Shown: positions 1 through 8,743, numbered from the stretch's first letter. The stretch: DNA of 54,312 bases from Klenkia terrae (GCF_900491935.1 NZ_UEXK01000004.1:3820627-3874938), one strand, 5' to 3'. Program-made: numbers and translations. Notes: generated by a model from the letters alone, not told the origin.

Positions 1-33
1 GCGATCACCGACGCGTCGCTGCGTCGGCGCTGA
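1..33 (+). CDS. 3' end of an upstream gene (partial)
   Basis: Frame 1 reads ten sense codons (A-I-T-D-A-S-L-R-R-R) and then TGA, followed by a short spacer and the ribosome-binding site of the next gene. The rest lies outside the window, so the product cannot be named. It probably belongs to the same transcription unit as the Tm-1-like gene because only about 36 bases separate them and no terminator is visible. The frame could also be open by chance. Confidence 0.35.
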   Translation, partial: AITDASLRRR

Positions 34-69
34 CCCCCCCCCATCCCCCTCGACGACAGGAGGCGGTCG

Positions 70-1299
70 ATGGCGACCGTGGTTCTGCTGGGCACGCTGG
101 ACACCAAGGGCGAGGAGGACAGCTGGCTGCGCGCGCAGCTGGAGGCCGCCGGTTGCGAGGTCGTCACGGTCGACGTCGGCAGCTTCACCGAGGACGCCGC
201 GGCCGACGTCCCGTCGTCCGAGGTCGCCTCCCGGTCGGGGGTGGACGTCGGCCCGCTGCTCGCAGCGCGTGACCGCGGTGCGGTGATGGACGCGATGGGG
301 AAGGGCGCGGCAGCCGTCGTCCGGGATCTGCTCGAGCAGGGCAGGTTGCACGCCGTCCTCGCCGTCGGTGGGTCCGGTGGCTCGTCGATCGCGGCGCCGG
401 CGATGCAGGCGCTGCCGGTCGGCGTCCCGAAGCTGCTGGTGTCGACGATGGCGTCGGGGGACGTCGCGCCCTACGTCGGGCAGTCCGACGTCACGCTCAT
501 GTACTCCGTCGTCGACATCTCGGGGCTGAACTCGATCTCGCGGGCGGTGCTCGGCAACGCCGCCGCCGCCGCGGCCGGCATGGCCGTCGCCTACGAGCGT
601 CGGACGGCGGAGCCGGCGACCGACGACGCGCCGCTGGTCGGCGCGAGCATGTTCGGGCTCACCACGCCCGCGGTCGACGAGGCTCGGGCCCGGCTCACCG
701 AGCTCGGCTACGAGGTGCTGGTCTTCCACGCGACCGGCGCCGGCGGCCGCGCGTTGGAGGGCCTGGCCGATGCCGGGCTGCTCGCCGGTGTGCTCGACCT
801 GACCACCACCGAGCTCGCCGACGACCTGGTGGGCGGGGTGCTCACCGCCGGTCCGCACCGGCTGGAGGCGGCCGGACGGCGCGGCATCCCGCAGGTGGTG
901 AGCGTCGGTGCGCTGGACATGGTCAACTTCGGCGGCCGGGAGACGGTGCCGGCTGAGTTCGCCGATCGGCAGTTCCTGGTGCACAACCCCACCGTCACGC
1001 TGATGCGCACCACGGCTGAGGAGAGCGCGGAGCTGGGACGGCGGGTGGCGGCCAAGGTCGGCGCGGCCACCGGCCCGGCCGAGGTGCTGCTGCCGGTGGG
1101 CGGGGTGTCGGGGATCGACGTCCCCGGTGGGCCGTTCGCCGACCCCGACGCGGACGAGGCCCTCTTCGGCGCCGTCCGGGAGGGGCTGGCCGGCACCGAC
1201 GTGCCGGTCACCGACTGGGACGGCGCGATCAACGACCCCGGCTTCGGCCGGCTGGCCGCCGAGCGACTGCACGCCCTGATCACCGCCGAGGGGAACTGA
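70..1299 (+). CDS. Tm-1-like (UPF0261) ATP-binding-domain protein
   Basis: This 409-residue protein looks like the UPF0261/Tm-1 N-terminal domain family. The start is the ATG seven bases after a clear AGGAGG-type ribosome-binding site. The N-terminus ([16 protein letters not shown]) and the glycine-rich stretch GGSGGS near residues 99-104, followed by [14 protein letters not shown], are the landmarks I used. In tomato Tm-1, an inhibitor of tobamovirus RNA replication, this domain is fused to a TIM-barrel domain. Here the two parts are separate genes sharing one base (TGATG). The bacterial reaction is not established and the plant antiviral role should not be carried over. The length and intact frame suggest a working gene. 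Confidence 0.88.
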   Translation: MATVVLLGTLDTKGEEDSWLRAQLEAAGCEVVTVDVGSFTEDAAADVPSSEVASRSGVDVGPLLAARDRGAVMDAMGKGAAAVVRDLLEQGRLHAVLAVGGSGGSSIAAPAMQALPVGVPKLLVSTMASGDVAPYVGQSDVTLMYSVVDISGLNSISRAVLGNAAAAAAGMAVAYERRTAEPATDDAPLVGASMFGLTTPAVDEARARLTELGYEVLVFHATGAGGRALEGLADAGLLAGVLDLTTTELADDLVGGVLTAGPHRLEAAGRRGIPQVVSVGALDMVNFGGRETVPAEFADRQFLVHNPTVTLMRTTAEESAELGRRVAAKVGAATGPAEVLLPVGGVSGIDVPGGPFADPDADEALFGAVREGLAGTDVPVTDWDGAINDPGFGRLAAERLHALITAEGN

Positions 1300-2123
1300 T
1301 GGACGCCGCAACGGCACGAGCTCGACTGCTGGCGACCGCCGCTGCCGGCCGGCCGATCATCGGCGCGGGCGCCGGCACCGGCCTGTCGGCGAAGGCCGCG
1401 GAGGCCGGTGGGGTCGACCTGCTGATCATCTACAACTCCGGGCGCTACCGGATGGCCGGCCGCGGTTCGTTGGCCGGGCTGATGCCCTACGGCGACGCGA
1501 ACGCGATCGTCGTCGACATGGCCCGCGAGGTGCTGCCGGTCGTGCAGGACACCCCCGTGCTCGCCGGGGTGTGCGGCACCGACCCGTTCCGGCTGATGGG
1601 CCCGTTCCTCGACGAGCTGGTGCGGATCGGGTTCGCCGGGGTGCAGAACTTCCCGACGGTGGGGCTGATCGACGGGACGTTCCGGGCGAACCTCGAGGAG
1701 ACCGGCATGGGTTTCGGCCTGGAGGTCGAGATGATCCGCGCCGCCCACGAGCGTGGTCTGGTGACGGCGCCCTACGTGTTCGACGCCGAGCAGGCGGTGG
1801 CCATGACCGAGGCCGGGGCGGACGTGCTGGTGCCGCACATGGGCCTGACGACCAGCGGGACCATCGGCGCGCAGACCGCGATGACCCTGGACGACGCGGT
1901 CGCGCGGGTGCAGGAGCTGCGCGACGCGGCGGTGGCGGTGCGCCCCGACGTCCTGGTGCTGTGCCACGGCGGGCCGATCGCCGAGCCCGCCGACGCCCAG
2001 TACGTGCTGGAGCGCACCACCGGCGTCGCCGGCTTCTTCGGTGCGTCGTCCATGGAGCGGCTGCCGACGGAGAAGGCGATCGCCGGGCAGGTGGCGGAGT
2101 TCGCCGCGTTGCGCCTGACGTGA
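1299..2123 (+). CDS. TIM-barrel protein of the phosphoenolpyruvate hydrolase family
   Basis: The 274-residue product resembles the PEP hydrolase/TIM-barrel signal transduction family, which forms the C-terminal half of plant Tm-1 proteins. Visible landmarks are an N-terminal [13 protein letters not shown] segment, [24 protein letters not shown] around residues 88-95, and [13 protein letters not shown] with LEETGMG after it. The ATG overlaps the stop of the Tm-1-like gene by one base, so the two are almost certainly co-translated and probably work as a complex. The substrate is unknown. The gene ends just before a convergent HesB-like gene. Confidence 0.88.
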   Translation: MDAATARARLLATAAAGRPIIGAGAGTGLSAKAAEAGGVDLLIIYNSGRYRMAGRGSLAGLMPYGDANAIVVDMAREVLPVVQDTPVLAGVCGTDPFRLMGPFLDELVRIGFAGVQNFPTVGLIDGTFRANLEETGMGFGLEVEMIRAAHERGLVTAPYVFDAEQAVAMTEAGADVLVPHMGLTTSGTIGAQTAMTLDDAVARVQELRDAAVAVRPDVLVLCHGGPIAEPADAQYVLERTTGVAGFFGASSMERLPTEKAIAGQVAEFAALRLT

Positions 2124-2153
2124 CCGTCCGTAGGCCGGGGGCAGGGAGCGGGT

Positions 2154-2438
2154 TCAGCCGGCCGTCTCGGTGATCGCGAACTGGATGCTGCCCGACGGGG
2201 CGGCGCCGGCGTCCAGGGTCTTGTCGTCCAGGACGGTCGCGGTCTTGCCGTCCAGGAAGACCCGGGCGCCGTCCTGTTCGACGACCTGGTCGTCGTCGGC
2301 CGGCACCGCGGCCAGGCTGACGGCGAGGGACTGGTCGGCGGTGTCGCCGGAGATGCGCAGGCCGCCCTGCTCGGCGGCCTCGCTCTTCTCGGTGATGCTG
2401 CGGATCGCGGTGGTCGCCTGCGGGGTCAAGGTGAGCAC
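2154..2438 (-). CDS. HesB/IscA-like small protein lacking cysteines
   Basis: This 94-residue protein starts with GTG. It opens MLTLTPQATTAIRSI, ends with SGSIQFAITE, and has the size and beta-rich pattern of the A-type iron-sulfur carrier (HesB/IscA) fold. It contains no cysteine at all, so it cannot hold an Fe-S cluster the way IscA or ErpA do. Such cysteine-free homologues are, to my knowledge, common in actinobacteria and of unknown role. It stands alone, convergent with the TIM-barrel gene and divergent from the ERCC4 gene. The fold call rests on overall pattern, so confidence is moderate. Confidence 0.7.
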   Translation of the reverse strand: MLTLTPQATTAIRSITEKSEAAEQGGLRISGDTADQSLAVSLAAVPADDDQVVEQDGARVFLDGKTATVLDDKTLDAGAAPSGSIQFAITETAG

Positions 2439-2553
2439 GGGAGAAGGTCCTCTCGGAGTCCAGGACGTCGTTGCTGACCCCTCGAGCCTCGGCGGCCCGG
2501 GCGGCCCGGGTCAACCCGGCGCCGAGATCGTCATGACCTCGTAGCACGAGCAG

Positions 2554-3552
2554 GTGCCTGGCAGGCTGCAGGCCGTGGCCGATGACTTCCTGGTGGCACG
2601 CAACCCTGACCCGGACTCGTCGCTGCCCTACCTGATCCGGGTGCCGCTGGGTGCCGAGGGGATCGTGCTGAAGGCCCGGGAGACCTGGCCGGGGGCGACG
2701 AAGGTCTACTGCCACCGGGCCGAGGGCTGGCCGGCGGACGCCGAGGTCCTCGAGCGGCACGAGGTGCGCACCTGCACCCGGCGCGGACCGGCCATCGACC
2801 TCGTCCTCACCCGGGCCCGCCGCAACCGCTCGCAGCTGGTGCTCACCCGAGCCCGCGGTCGCGAGGTCGTCTTCTGGCAGACCCCCAGCACCAGCAAGCA
2901 GGCCCGGCCGGGTGTTGCGCTGCCCACCGCCCGGGCGGCCGGCCAGGTGCTGGAGATCGTCGTCGACACCGCGGAGAAGTACCCCTGGACCTTCGGCCAC
3001 CAGCAGGCGGTGACCACCCGGCGGCGGTTGGCCGCCGGCGACTACGCCGTGCTGCGGGACGGCGAGGTGCTGGCCGCCGTCGAGCGCAAGACCCTCGCCG
3101 ACCTGGTGACCAGCCTGCGCAGCGGGAAGTTGACCTATGCGATGGCCGAGCTCAGCGCGCTGCCCCGGTCGGCGGTCGTCGTCGAGGACCGGTACAGCCG
3201 GCTGTTCTCCCTGGAGCACTGGCCCGGCGCCGCGGCTGCGGAGGCGCTGGCCGAGGCGCAGGCCCGGTTCCCCGCCGTGCCGGTGGTGTTCTGCGAGACC
3301 CGGCCGCTGGCCCAGGAGTGGACCTACCGCTGGTTGGGCGCCTGCCAGGCCGAGTTGGCAGCCGCCGCGGACACCGCCGGGGTCGAGCAGACCTTCGCCC
3401 CGGCCGGGCCGGTGCCGGTCCCGGCGCCGACCCCGGCGCAGGTGCGCCGGTGGGCGCGCGCGGAGGGCATCGACGTCAGCGACCGGGGCCGGGTCCCGGC
3501 GGAGCTGACCGCCCGGTACCTGGCCTCCCGGACAGCCAGTACCGAGGACTGA
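2554..3552 (+). CDS. ERCC4-type nuclease domain protein with Lsr2-like C-terminal tail
   Basis: The 332-residue protein has an unassigned N-terminal part (about 1-130). An ERCC4/XPF-type nuclease domain follows (about 134-250) with VDTAEKYPW, then ERKTLADLV near residue 177 and VVVEDRYSRLF; the D, E-R-K and nearby acidic residues match the family's catalytic arrangement. The tail (about 290-330) reads VRRWARAEGIDVSDRGRVP, which resembles the C-terminal DNA-binding module of the nucleoid protein Lsr2. The product is therefore likely a structure-specific DNA nuclease that uses an Lsr2-type domain to grip DNA. Two in-frame GTG starts are possible (2554 and 2575); neither has a strong ribosome-binding site. 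No partner gene is adjacent. Confidence 0.85.
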   Translation: MPGRLQAVADDFLVARNPDPDSSLPYLIRVPLGAEGIVLKARETWPGATKVYCHRAEGWPADAEVLERHEVRTCTRRGPAIDLVLTRARRNRSQLVLTRARGREVVFWQTPSTSKQARPGVALPTARAAGQVLEIVVDTAEKYPWTFGHQQAVTTRRRLAAGDYAVLRDGEVLAAVERKTLADLVTSLRSGKLTYAMAELSALPRSAVVVEDRYSRLFSLEHWPGAAAAEALAEAQARFPAVPVVFCETRPLAQEWTYRWLGACQAELAAAADTAGVEQTFAPAGPVPVPAPTPAQVRRWARAEGIDVSDRGRVPAELTARYLASRTASTED

Positions 3553-3560
3553 GCCACGGC

Positions 3561-3923
3561 CTACCGGGCGGCGGTCGGCTGCAGCACCGCCTCGGTCAGC
3601 GCCTGGGTCCGGTGCTGGGTGAACTCCTGGTACTCGGGGTCGGCCACCATCGCGCTGAAGGCCTCCCGGCTCGGGTACCGCACCAGCAGGACGGCGTCCC
3701 ACGCCTGGCCCTCCTCGGCGACAAGCGGGGTGCCGCCGTCCCCGGCGTAGACGACCTCGCCGCCGTAGCGGGGGAGGAACGTCTGCTCGACGGCCCGGGA
3801 GTAGGTGGCGTAGGACTCCCGGCCGCCGTCGGCGAAGCGCAGCAGGTTGAGCATGACCACGGGCCCGCCGGGGTCCTCGGCGAGGAACTGCTTCAGGTCG
3901 GCACCGCGGGGGTTGATCGCCAT
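3561..3923 (-). CDS. DUF1330 domain protein
   Basis: This 120-residue protein resembles the DUF1330/dimeric alpha-beta-barrel family: GPVVMLNLLRF near the N-terminus, then YATYSRAVEQTFLPRYGGEVVYAG, a central VLLVRYPSREAFSAMV, and DPEYQEFTQHRTQAL near the C-terminus. Family members are small cytoplasmic proteins without a well-defined reaction. The open frame extends further upstream, but the ATG at 3923 is the natural family start. Nineteen bases upstream lies the stop of the truncated AbiEii gene on the same strand, so it may be read through from that unit. Confidence 0.82.
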   Translation of the reverse strand: MAINPRGADLKQFLAEDPGGPVVMLNLLRFADGGRESYATYSRAVEQTFLPRYGGEVVYAGDGGTPLVAEEGQAWDAVLLVRYPSREAFSAMVADPEYQEFTQHRTQALTEAVLQPTAAR

Positions 3924-3942
3924 GGGCCCGCACCGTAGCGGC

Positions 3943-4224
3943 TCAGGCGGGCACCGGCGCCGTGTGCACCAGCTCGGCGATCTGCCGCTTGACCTCGTTG
4001 AAGGCCGGCGAGGTGACGTCCCGGTCGGGGAGGTGCGTGCGGGACAGGGCGGTGCCGCCGATGAACAGCAGCGCATCCGCCAGGCCGGCTGCGGAGAGCG
4101 CCGCGAGGACGTGGCTGATCGCGTGGTCGCGGAGCACCTGGGAGTCCGCCACCCCGAACCGGTCGCGGACCACTGCGGCCTCGGCCGGGTCGAGTCCGCG
4201 GCGGGGACGACGGCCGGCGGTCAC
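3943..4224 (-). pseudogene. Remnant of AbiEii/AbiGii nucleotidyltransferase toxin, core deleted
   Basis: The frame encodes about 93 residues starting at a GTG that overlaps the antitoxin stop (GTGA). It reads RDRFGVADSQVLRDHAISHV and then LLFIGGTALSRTHLPD, the normal N-terminal lead of an AbiEii toxin with its GG(T/S) nucleotide-binding turn. Directly after this it jumps to a C-terminal-looking VTSPAFNEVKRQIAELV. Typical AbiEii proteins are 250-300 residues, and the acidic catalytic segment that should follow (SEDIDL-like) is absent. The simplest reading is an in-frame internal deletion that removed the catalytic core. It should be inactive as a nucleotidyltransferase. Confidence 0.78.
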
Positions 4225-4844
4225 GGGTGCTCGGCGCGGAGCCGCTCGAGGGTGCGGGTCATCCGTTGACCCCGGGCCAGCAGGTCGAGCCGCTCGGGTG
4301 CACAGCGGGGGAGCAGCGTCCGGACGACGTCCCGGACCTCGTCCGGCAGACCGCCCAGCTCGGGGCGCCGGGCGAGGTCGAGCACGGTCTGCTCCGGCGT
4401 GGTGACCAGGACGCGGCCGAGGTCCGTCGGCATCAGGGCGGCGTCCAGGTCGTCGACGTCGCGGGCCACGAAGGTGAGGACGGCGTCCGGCCGGTCGAGG
4501 AGGCGCAGCGGTCGCCGTCGGGTGGGGACGGCGACGACGGCGAGGCCGACGGCGCGGGGGAGCGCTCCGTGCAGCCGGGCCGCGGTCAGGTGCATCAAGA
4601 CGGGGACCCGGTCGCCGTAGAGGGCGGTCGCAGCGCCCGCGGCGACCGCCTCCAGCGTGGGCAGCCAGGTGACGTCCTGGTCGTCGGGCAGGGCGTAGTA
4701 GAGACCCGGTGCCGCCTTGCGCACCCGTCCGCCGCGGGTGAGCCGGGCAAGCTGCACGTTGGGCTGGGTGTAGACAGCAGCCAGGTCCTGGGGACGGATC
4801 GTGCGCAGCGGCGCCTGGGTGATCGCCGTCGGGACGGCAGTCAT
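4221..4844 (-). CDS. AbiEi-type antitoxin (type IV toxin-antitoxin)
   Basis: The 207-residue product fits the AbiEi antitoxin family. It has an N-terminal winged-helix-like region (TIRPQDLAAVYTQPNVQLARL, then GGRVRKAAPGLYYALP, residues about 15-55) and a C-terminal domain with LMHLTAARLHGALPRA and LVTTPEQTVLDLARRPELGG. AbiEi proteins bind inverted repeats in their own promoter and neutralise the AbiEii nucleotidyltransferase toxin. The ATG at 4844 is chosen because GAGGAGG lies just upstream. The cognate toxin overlaps it by four bases but has lost its catalytic core, so this antitoxin appears orphaned. A dyad just upstream may be its operator. Confidence 0.85.
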   Translation of the reverse strand: MTAVPTAITQAPLRTIRPQDLAAVYTQPNVQLARLTRGGRVRKAAPGLYYALPDDQDVTWLPTLEAVAAGAATALYGDRVPVLMHLTAARLHGALPRAVGLAVVAVPTRRRPLRLLDRPDAVLTFVARDVDDLDAALMPTDLGRVLVTTPEQTVLDLARRPELGGLPDEVRDVVRTLLPRCAPERLDLLARGQRMTRTLERLRAEHP

Positions 4845-4868
4845 GGATCCTCCTCTCACCGTGCAAAA

Positions 4869-4887
4869 CCTTATCTTTCGGATAAGG
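4869..4887 (-). promoter_or_regulatory. Inverted repeat before AbiEi (operator or terminator hairpin)
   Basis: CCTTATC and GATAAGG form a perfect 7-base inverted repeat around a five-base loop. It is A/T-rich against a G/C-rich background and sits 25 bases upstream of the AbiEi ATG. AbiEi proteins are known to autoregulate by binding inverted repeats at their promoter. On the minus strand the hairpin is followed by TTTT and contains the last codons and stop of the GGDEF-EAL gene, so it may instead, or also, be that gene's terminator. Confidence 0.5.
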
Positions 4888-7089
4888 ATGTGACCAGTGG
4901 ACGGTGCGTTGTGAGGTCGGAGGTCGGCACCGGACGACCGAACAGCCAGCCCTGACCGGCGTCCACCCCGAGCGTGGCCAGCCGGGCGCACTGCTCGTCG
5001 GTCTCGATGCCCTCGGCGAGCACCGTGGTGCCCATCCCGGTGGCGAGGGCGACCAGGCCGCGCAGCAGACCGACCGAGGCGTCGTACCCGGTGACCGAGC
5101 GGTCGAGCTTGAGCACGCTGATCGGGTAGCGCTCGAGGTAGGCGACCGAGGTGTAGCCGGTGCCGAAGTCGTCCAGGGCGACCCCGACGCCCTCGAGGGC
5201 GAGATCGCGGAGGGGGACGACACCGGCGTCGGCAGGCAGCTGGTCGTGCTCGGTGATCTCCAGGTGCAGGCGCTCCGCGGCCAGTCCGCTGGTGGCCAGG
5301 GCGGCGCGCACCGTGCCGGCCAGGTCCGGGTCGACCATGGAGGACCGGCCCAGGTTGACGCTCACCGACCAGGTCGGGTCGATCTCGGCCTGGGCGGCGC
5401 GGCAGGCCTCGCGGAGCACCCAAGCGTCCAGCGCGGCGCCGTGGCCCTGGGACTCGGCGATCGGCAGGAAGGTGTCGGGGGAGACGAGCCCGCGGGTGGG
5501 GTGCCGCCAGCGCAGCAGCGCCTCGCAGCCGATCACCCGCCGGGAGGGCAGCGAGACGAGCGGCTGGTAGAGCAGGAACAGCTCGCCGGCGGTCGGGTCG
5601 CCGTCCACCAGTCGGCGCAGGTCGGCGCCCAGCGCGAGCTGACCGAGCACCTGCTCCCGCTGCTCGGGGGCGAACAGGGTCGCGGTGCCGCGGGCGCCGG
5701 ACTTGCTGGCGTAGAGGGCCACGTCGGCGTCGGCGAGGGCGTGCGCGAGCTCGCTCCCCGGTCCGAGCGGGACCCACCCGGCGCTGCAGCGGACCGGGAA
5801 CGGCCGGCCGGCGAGGGTGACCGGCGCGTCGAGGGCCCGGGACAGGAGGTGCGCCGGAGCGTCGGCGCCCGGGGGCAGCAGCAGGACGAACTCGTCGCCC
5901 CCCGAGCGGCACACGGTGCTGCCGGCGGGGACGGTCTCGGACAGCCGGCTCCCCACGGCGACGAGCAGCTGGTCGCCGACCTCGTGGCCCCAGGTGTCGT
6001 TGACGTGCTTGAAGTCGTCGAGGTCGAGCACCACGAGCACCCCACCGGCCTGCACGGTCCGGCTCACCGGGTGCACGAGGTCCTGGAAGGCTGTGCGCAG
6101 GCCACGACGGTTCAGCAGACCGGTCAGCGGGTCCTGGCGGGCTAGCCGCTCGCTGGCGCGCACGGTCTGCGCGCCGCGGGCGATCGCCAGGCCGGCCAGC
6201 AGCGCCGCGATGGCCAGGTACGCCTGGTTCGGGAGCAGCTGGCCGCTCTGCAGCTGGGCGAGCGCGATCGGGACGAGCACCACCGGGGTGGTGCCCAGCA
6301 GCCGGGTCGACTCCGAGCGCTGGCGGCCCGGGCCCCCGGTGGCGAAGGCGGAGGCGACCTGGGGGTGCAGGCAGCCCGCAGCGAACAGCACCTGGGCGAC
6401 CACCCAGACCACGCCCTGCTCGGCGTGGACGCTGGCCAGCCGGACGCCGGTGTCGGACACCAGGGCGTCGTACACCGACGCGGTGACCCCGCCCAGCAGG
6501 ACCAGCCCGATGCTGGGTCCGAGGTCCGCGCGGGAGCTGATGTAGCGCAGCGCCAGGCACACCATGACAGCGTCGAGCGCCGCCACCGCCTGCGGCCACG
6601 TCAGGTCGGGGGACCGGATGGCGAGCGCCGCCTGGACGACGGCCAGGGCGACGACGCTGGCGATCATGGCGCGGTCGGCCCGCCGTCCCCAGTGCTCCCG
6701 GCGGGGCCGTCGCGGCTCGGGCCGCGCCCCCGAGCGCTGCCGGAGGAAGAGCAGGGGAGGAAGCCGGCGACCGCCACCATGCCGGCGGTCTGGAAGGCCA
6801 TCCCGAGCGCTGGTGCGGCGCCGCCGACGGCGAACGCCACGGTCCAGCAGGCCAGCGAGGCCGACATGAACAGCCAGGGTCCCCGGCGGTCGGGCCGGTA
6901 CAGGCGCAGACCCACCAGCGGTGCGACCGCGGCCAGCCCACTGGCCAGCAGCACCGCAACCGGTCGGGTGGCCGGCCAGACCGAGCCCGCGACCAGCAGC
7001 ACGGCGGCGACCGCCAGGACACCCGTGGCGACGGGTGCGCTGGCGACCACCGCCGTGTCCGGGGGCACCGCGCGACGGGGGAGGCTCAC
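4871..7089 (-). pseudogene. GGDEF-EAL cyclic-di-GMP protein, split by a one-base frameshift
   Basis: Two adjacent frames make one protein. The upstream frame (7089 to 6664, GTG start, 141 residues) is a run of hydrophobic helices ending FQTAGMVAVAGFLP. The downstream frame (6667 to 4871, 598 residues) continues with membrane segments, then a GGDEF domain with intact SGGDEF (about residues 255-260) and an EAL domain with EALLRW, EITE, DDFGTG and EGIE. Restoring one C in the CCCC run at 6754-6757 joins them as FLPLLFLRQR, a sensible membrane helix. Intact, it would be a roughly 740-residue inner-membrane diguanylate cyclase/phosphodiesterase. The ATG at 6667 could still give a truncated protein with both catalytic domains. 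A sequencing error in the C run is possible. Confidence 0.82.
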
Positions 7090-7173
7090 GCCGGGGTCGT
7101 CGGTCGCGGGTGCACCGGGCTTGAGCGTGCGGGCGGCGGGTTCACCCCGTCGGGTCTGCCGGTGGGGGGCTGA

Positions 7174-8031
7174 TCAGCCGAAGGGCTGGGTGACCGGGAT
7201 GCCGGCGAGGGCCTGCAGGGTCAACAGGACGACGACGACGGCGTACCCGGCCGAGACGATCGCGACGACGCGGAACCGGGTGCCGGAGCTCTCCAGCGCC
7301 GGCACCCGACGCCGCTGCGCCTCGAGCCCGAACGCCAGCAGCGGCAGCGCCTGCAGGGCGTGCATGCCGACGAAGTGCGGGACCCGCAGGTCGCCGCCGG
7401 TGGTGGACCAGCCCAGCAGCGGCAGGCCGGGTCCGCCGTCGGCGACGCCGACCGCGTGGGCACCGGCGATGCCGGAGAAGCTGTCGAGCTGCTCGGCCGT
7501 CGGCGAGGTCATCAGGAAGGCGACGGCCATGCCGGCCAGGCCGATGACCAGTCCGGCGCGGATCGCCAGCCGGCGGGCCGGGTCGTCGGAGGCCCGCCAC
7601 AGCAGGACGGCGAGGACGAGGGTGACCAGCCACACCGCGGCGATGGCGAAGCCCATGCTGGCCCAGGCGGCGCCACGCAACGGGCTGGAGACGTTGAAGT
7701 GGCTGGTCGTGCCGGTGGCGACCGCGCCGACGATCACCGCCATCTCGACGACCATCCCGGTGACGACCACCCAGGCGATGCCGCGGCCCAGTTTCCTGCG
7801 TCGCGCGGGCAGGAGGGTGAGCAGCAGAGCGATCGTCACCGCGTAGATCGCGATGGAGATGGAGAACTTCAGCGGCTTGAGCCAGCCGTTGGTGCCGGTG
7901 ATCTGCACGGGGTCGACCACGGCCAGGATCGCGGTGACCACCGCCGTGACGGCCATGACCGCAGCGAGGACCAGCAGCGGCCGGTTGAGATCGGGCCTCG
8001 TGGGGGTGGGGGATTCGAGGACGGCGGTCAT
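7174..8031 (-). CDS. Multi-pass membrane protein, unknown function
   Basis: The 285-residue protein has roughly seven hydrophobic segments (for example LLVLAAVMAVTAVVTAILAV near residue 20, then stretches near 55-75, 85-105, 125-148, 160-178 and 260-280). It carries conserved-looking polar spots between them: WLKPLKFSIS and VPHFVGMHALQALPLL. I do not recognise a named family. Its start overlaps the stop of the MerR-type gene by four bases (ATGA), so the two are co-translated and the regulator probably controls this membrane protein. Transport or redox roles are possible but cannot be read from the sequence. Confidence 0.85.
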   Translation of the reverse strand: MTAVLESPTPTRPDLNRPLLVLAAVMAVTAVVTAILAVVDPVQITGTNGWLKPLKFSISIAIYAVTIALLLTLLPARRRKLGRGIAWVVVTGMVVEMAVIVGAVATGTTSHFNVSSPLRGAAWASMGFAIAAVWLVTLVLAVLLWRASDDPARRLAIRAGLVIGLAGMAVAFLMTSPTAEQLDSFSGIAGAHAVGVADGGPGLPLLGWSTTGGDLRVPHFVGMHALQALPLLAFGLEAQRRRVPALESSGTRFRVVAIVSAGYAVVVVLLTLQALAGIPVTQPFG

Positions 8032-8666
8032 GACGGACTCCCGGGGACGAAACCGAAGCGGCGGACGGACTCGTTGGCCTGGGCCATGCGGCGGAGACCG
8101 GCGAAGAGGGCGTCACCCAGCACGGTGCCGATGACGACGGTCTGGGCGGCGGTGGCGGGTCCGGCGTCCAGGTTCTTGGTGACGGTGTCGAGGTCGGCCT
8201 CGGCGACCACCTCGGCGGCGCGGGCGTAGGCGGGCAGGGTGGCGGCGAGGTCGTCGCGGCCCAGGGCCCGGTACCGGTCGAGGACGGTGGCCGCGGCGGT
8301 GATGCCGGGGCCGTCGGGGGTGAACGTCCAGCCCTGCCGCCGGACGACGTCGGCGACCCGCTGCAGGGACTCCTCGGACGGCGGGGTGGTGACGGTGGGC
8401 AGCGACGCCTGGGCGATGCCCAGGGTGTTGCCGAACGGGTGGGCGGGGTCGTCGGCCGCGATGAGGATCTGCTTGGCCGCCGCGACGCTCAGGCCGCCGA
8501 CCTCGATGAGGGAGCGGATCAAACGGAGGCGGGCGAGGTGGTCCTCGCCGTACTCGGTCTGGTTGTAGCCGGTGCGCTCGCCGGGGCTGAGCAAGCCTTC
8601 ACTGACGTACCACTTGATCGAGGCGGCGCTCACCCCGGTAAGGCGAGCTAGCTCGGCTATGCGCAC
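8028..8666 (-). CDS. MerR-family transcriptional regulator
   Basis: The N-terminus (MRIAELARLTGVSAASIKWY, then GLLSPGERTGYNQTEYGEDHL) is the winged-helix DNA-binding domain of MerR regulators, residues 1-70, followed by the linker helix VGGLSVAAAKQIL. The remaining 130 residues form a helical effector domain without a metal-binding cysteine set, so the inducer is unknown. The GTG start lies only three bases from a nested dyad holding a TTGACA-like element, suggesting autoregulation and possibly a leaderless transcript. It precedes and overlaps the membrane-protein gene. The shared intergenic region also serves the DISARM operon in the other direction. Confidence 0.9.
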   Translation of the reverse strand: MRIAELARLTGVSAASIKWYVSEGLLSPGERTGYNQTEYGEDHLARLRLIRSLIEVGGLSVAAAKQILIAADDPAHPFGNTLGIAQASLPTVTTPPSEESLQRVADVVRRQGWTFTPDGPGITAAATVLDRYRALGRDDLAATLPAYARAAEVVAEADLDTVTKNLDAGPATAAQTVVIGTVLGDALFAGLRRMAQANESVRRFGFVPGSPS

Positions 8667-8668
8667 GG

Positions 8669-8700
8669 TGACAGCATCTCTATCGATAGCTGCGCTGTCA
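8669..8700 (-). promoter_or_regulatory. Nested dyad at the MerR promoter
   Basis: The segment reads TGACAGC, four bases, CTATCGATAG, four bases, GCTGTCA, with both repeats centred on the same point. Read on the minus strand it starts with a TTGACA -35 hexamer. MerR regulators typically bind a dyad lying in an overlong spacer between -35 and -10, which fits this layout. The dyad stops three bases before the GTG of the MerR gene. Confidence 0.65.
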
Positions 8701-8743
8701 ATAGACCGTCACTTCTGTTCCCGGGCCTGAGGCTGACTGCTGA

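Noticed and set aside
1426-3933. 835-codon minus-strand open frame
   Set aside because: Arginine/proline-rich shadow lying across the TIM-barrel, HesB-like and ERCC4 genes; no domain and typical of G/C-rich antisense frames.
6754-6757. Programmed ribosomal frameshift in the GGDEF-EAL gene
   Set aside because: No slippery heptamer or downstream stimulatory structure is evident; mutation or read error is simpler.
4221-7022. 933-codon minus-strand open frame
   Set aside because: Only its last part, the AbiEi antitoxin, is real; the rest is a shadow of the GGDEF-EAL gene in another frame.
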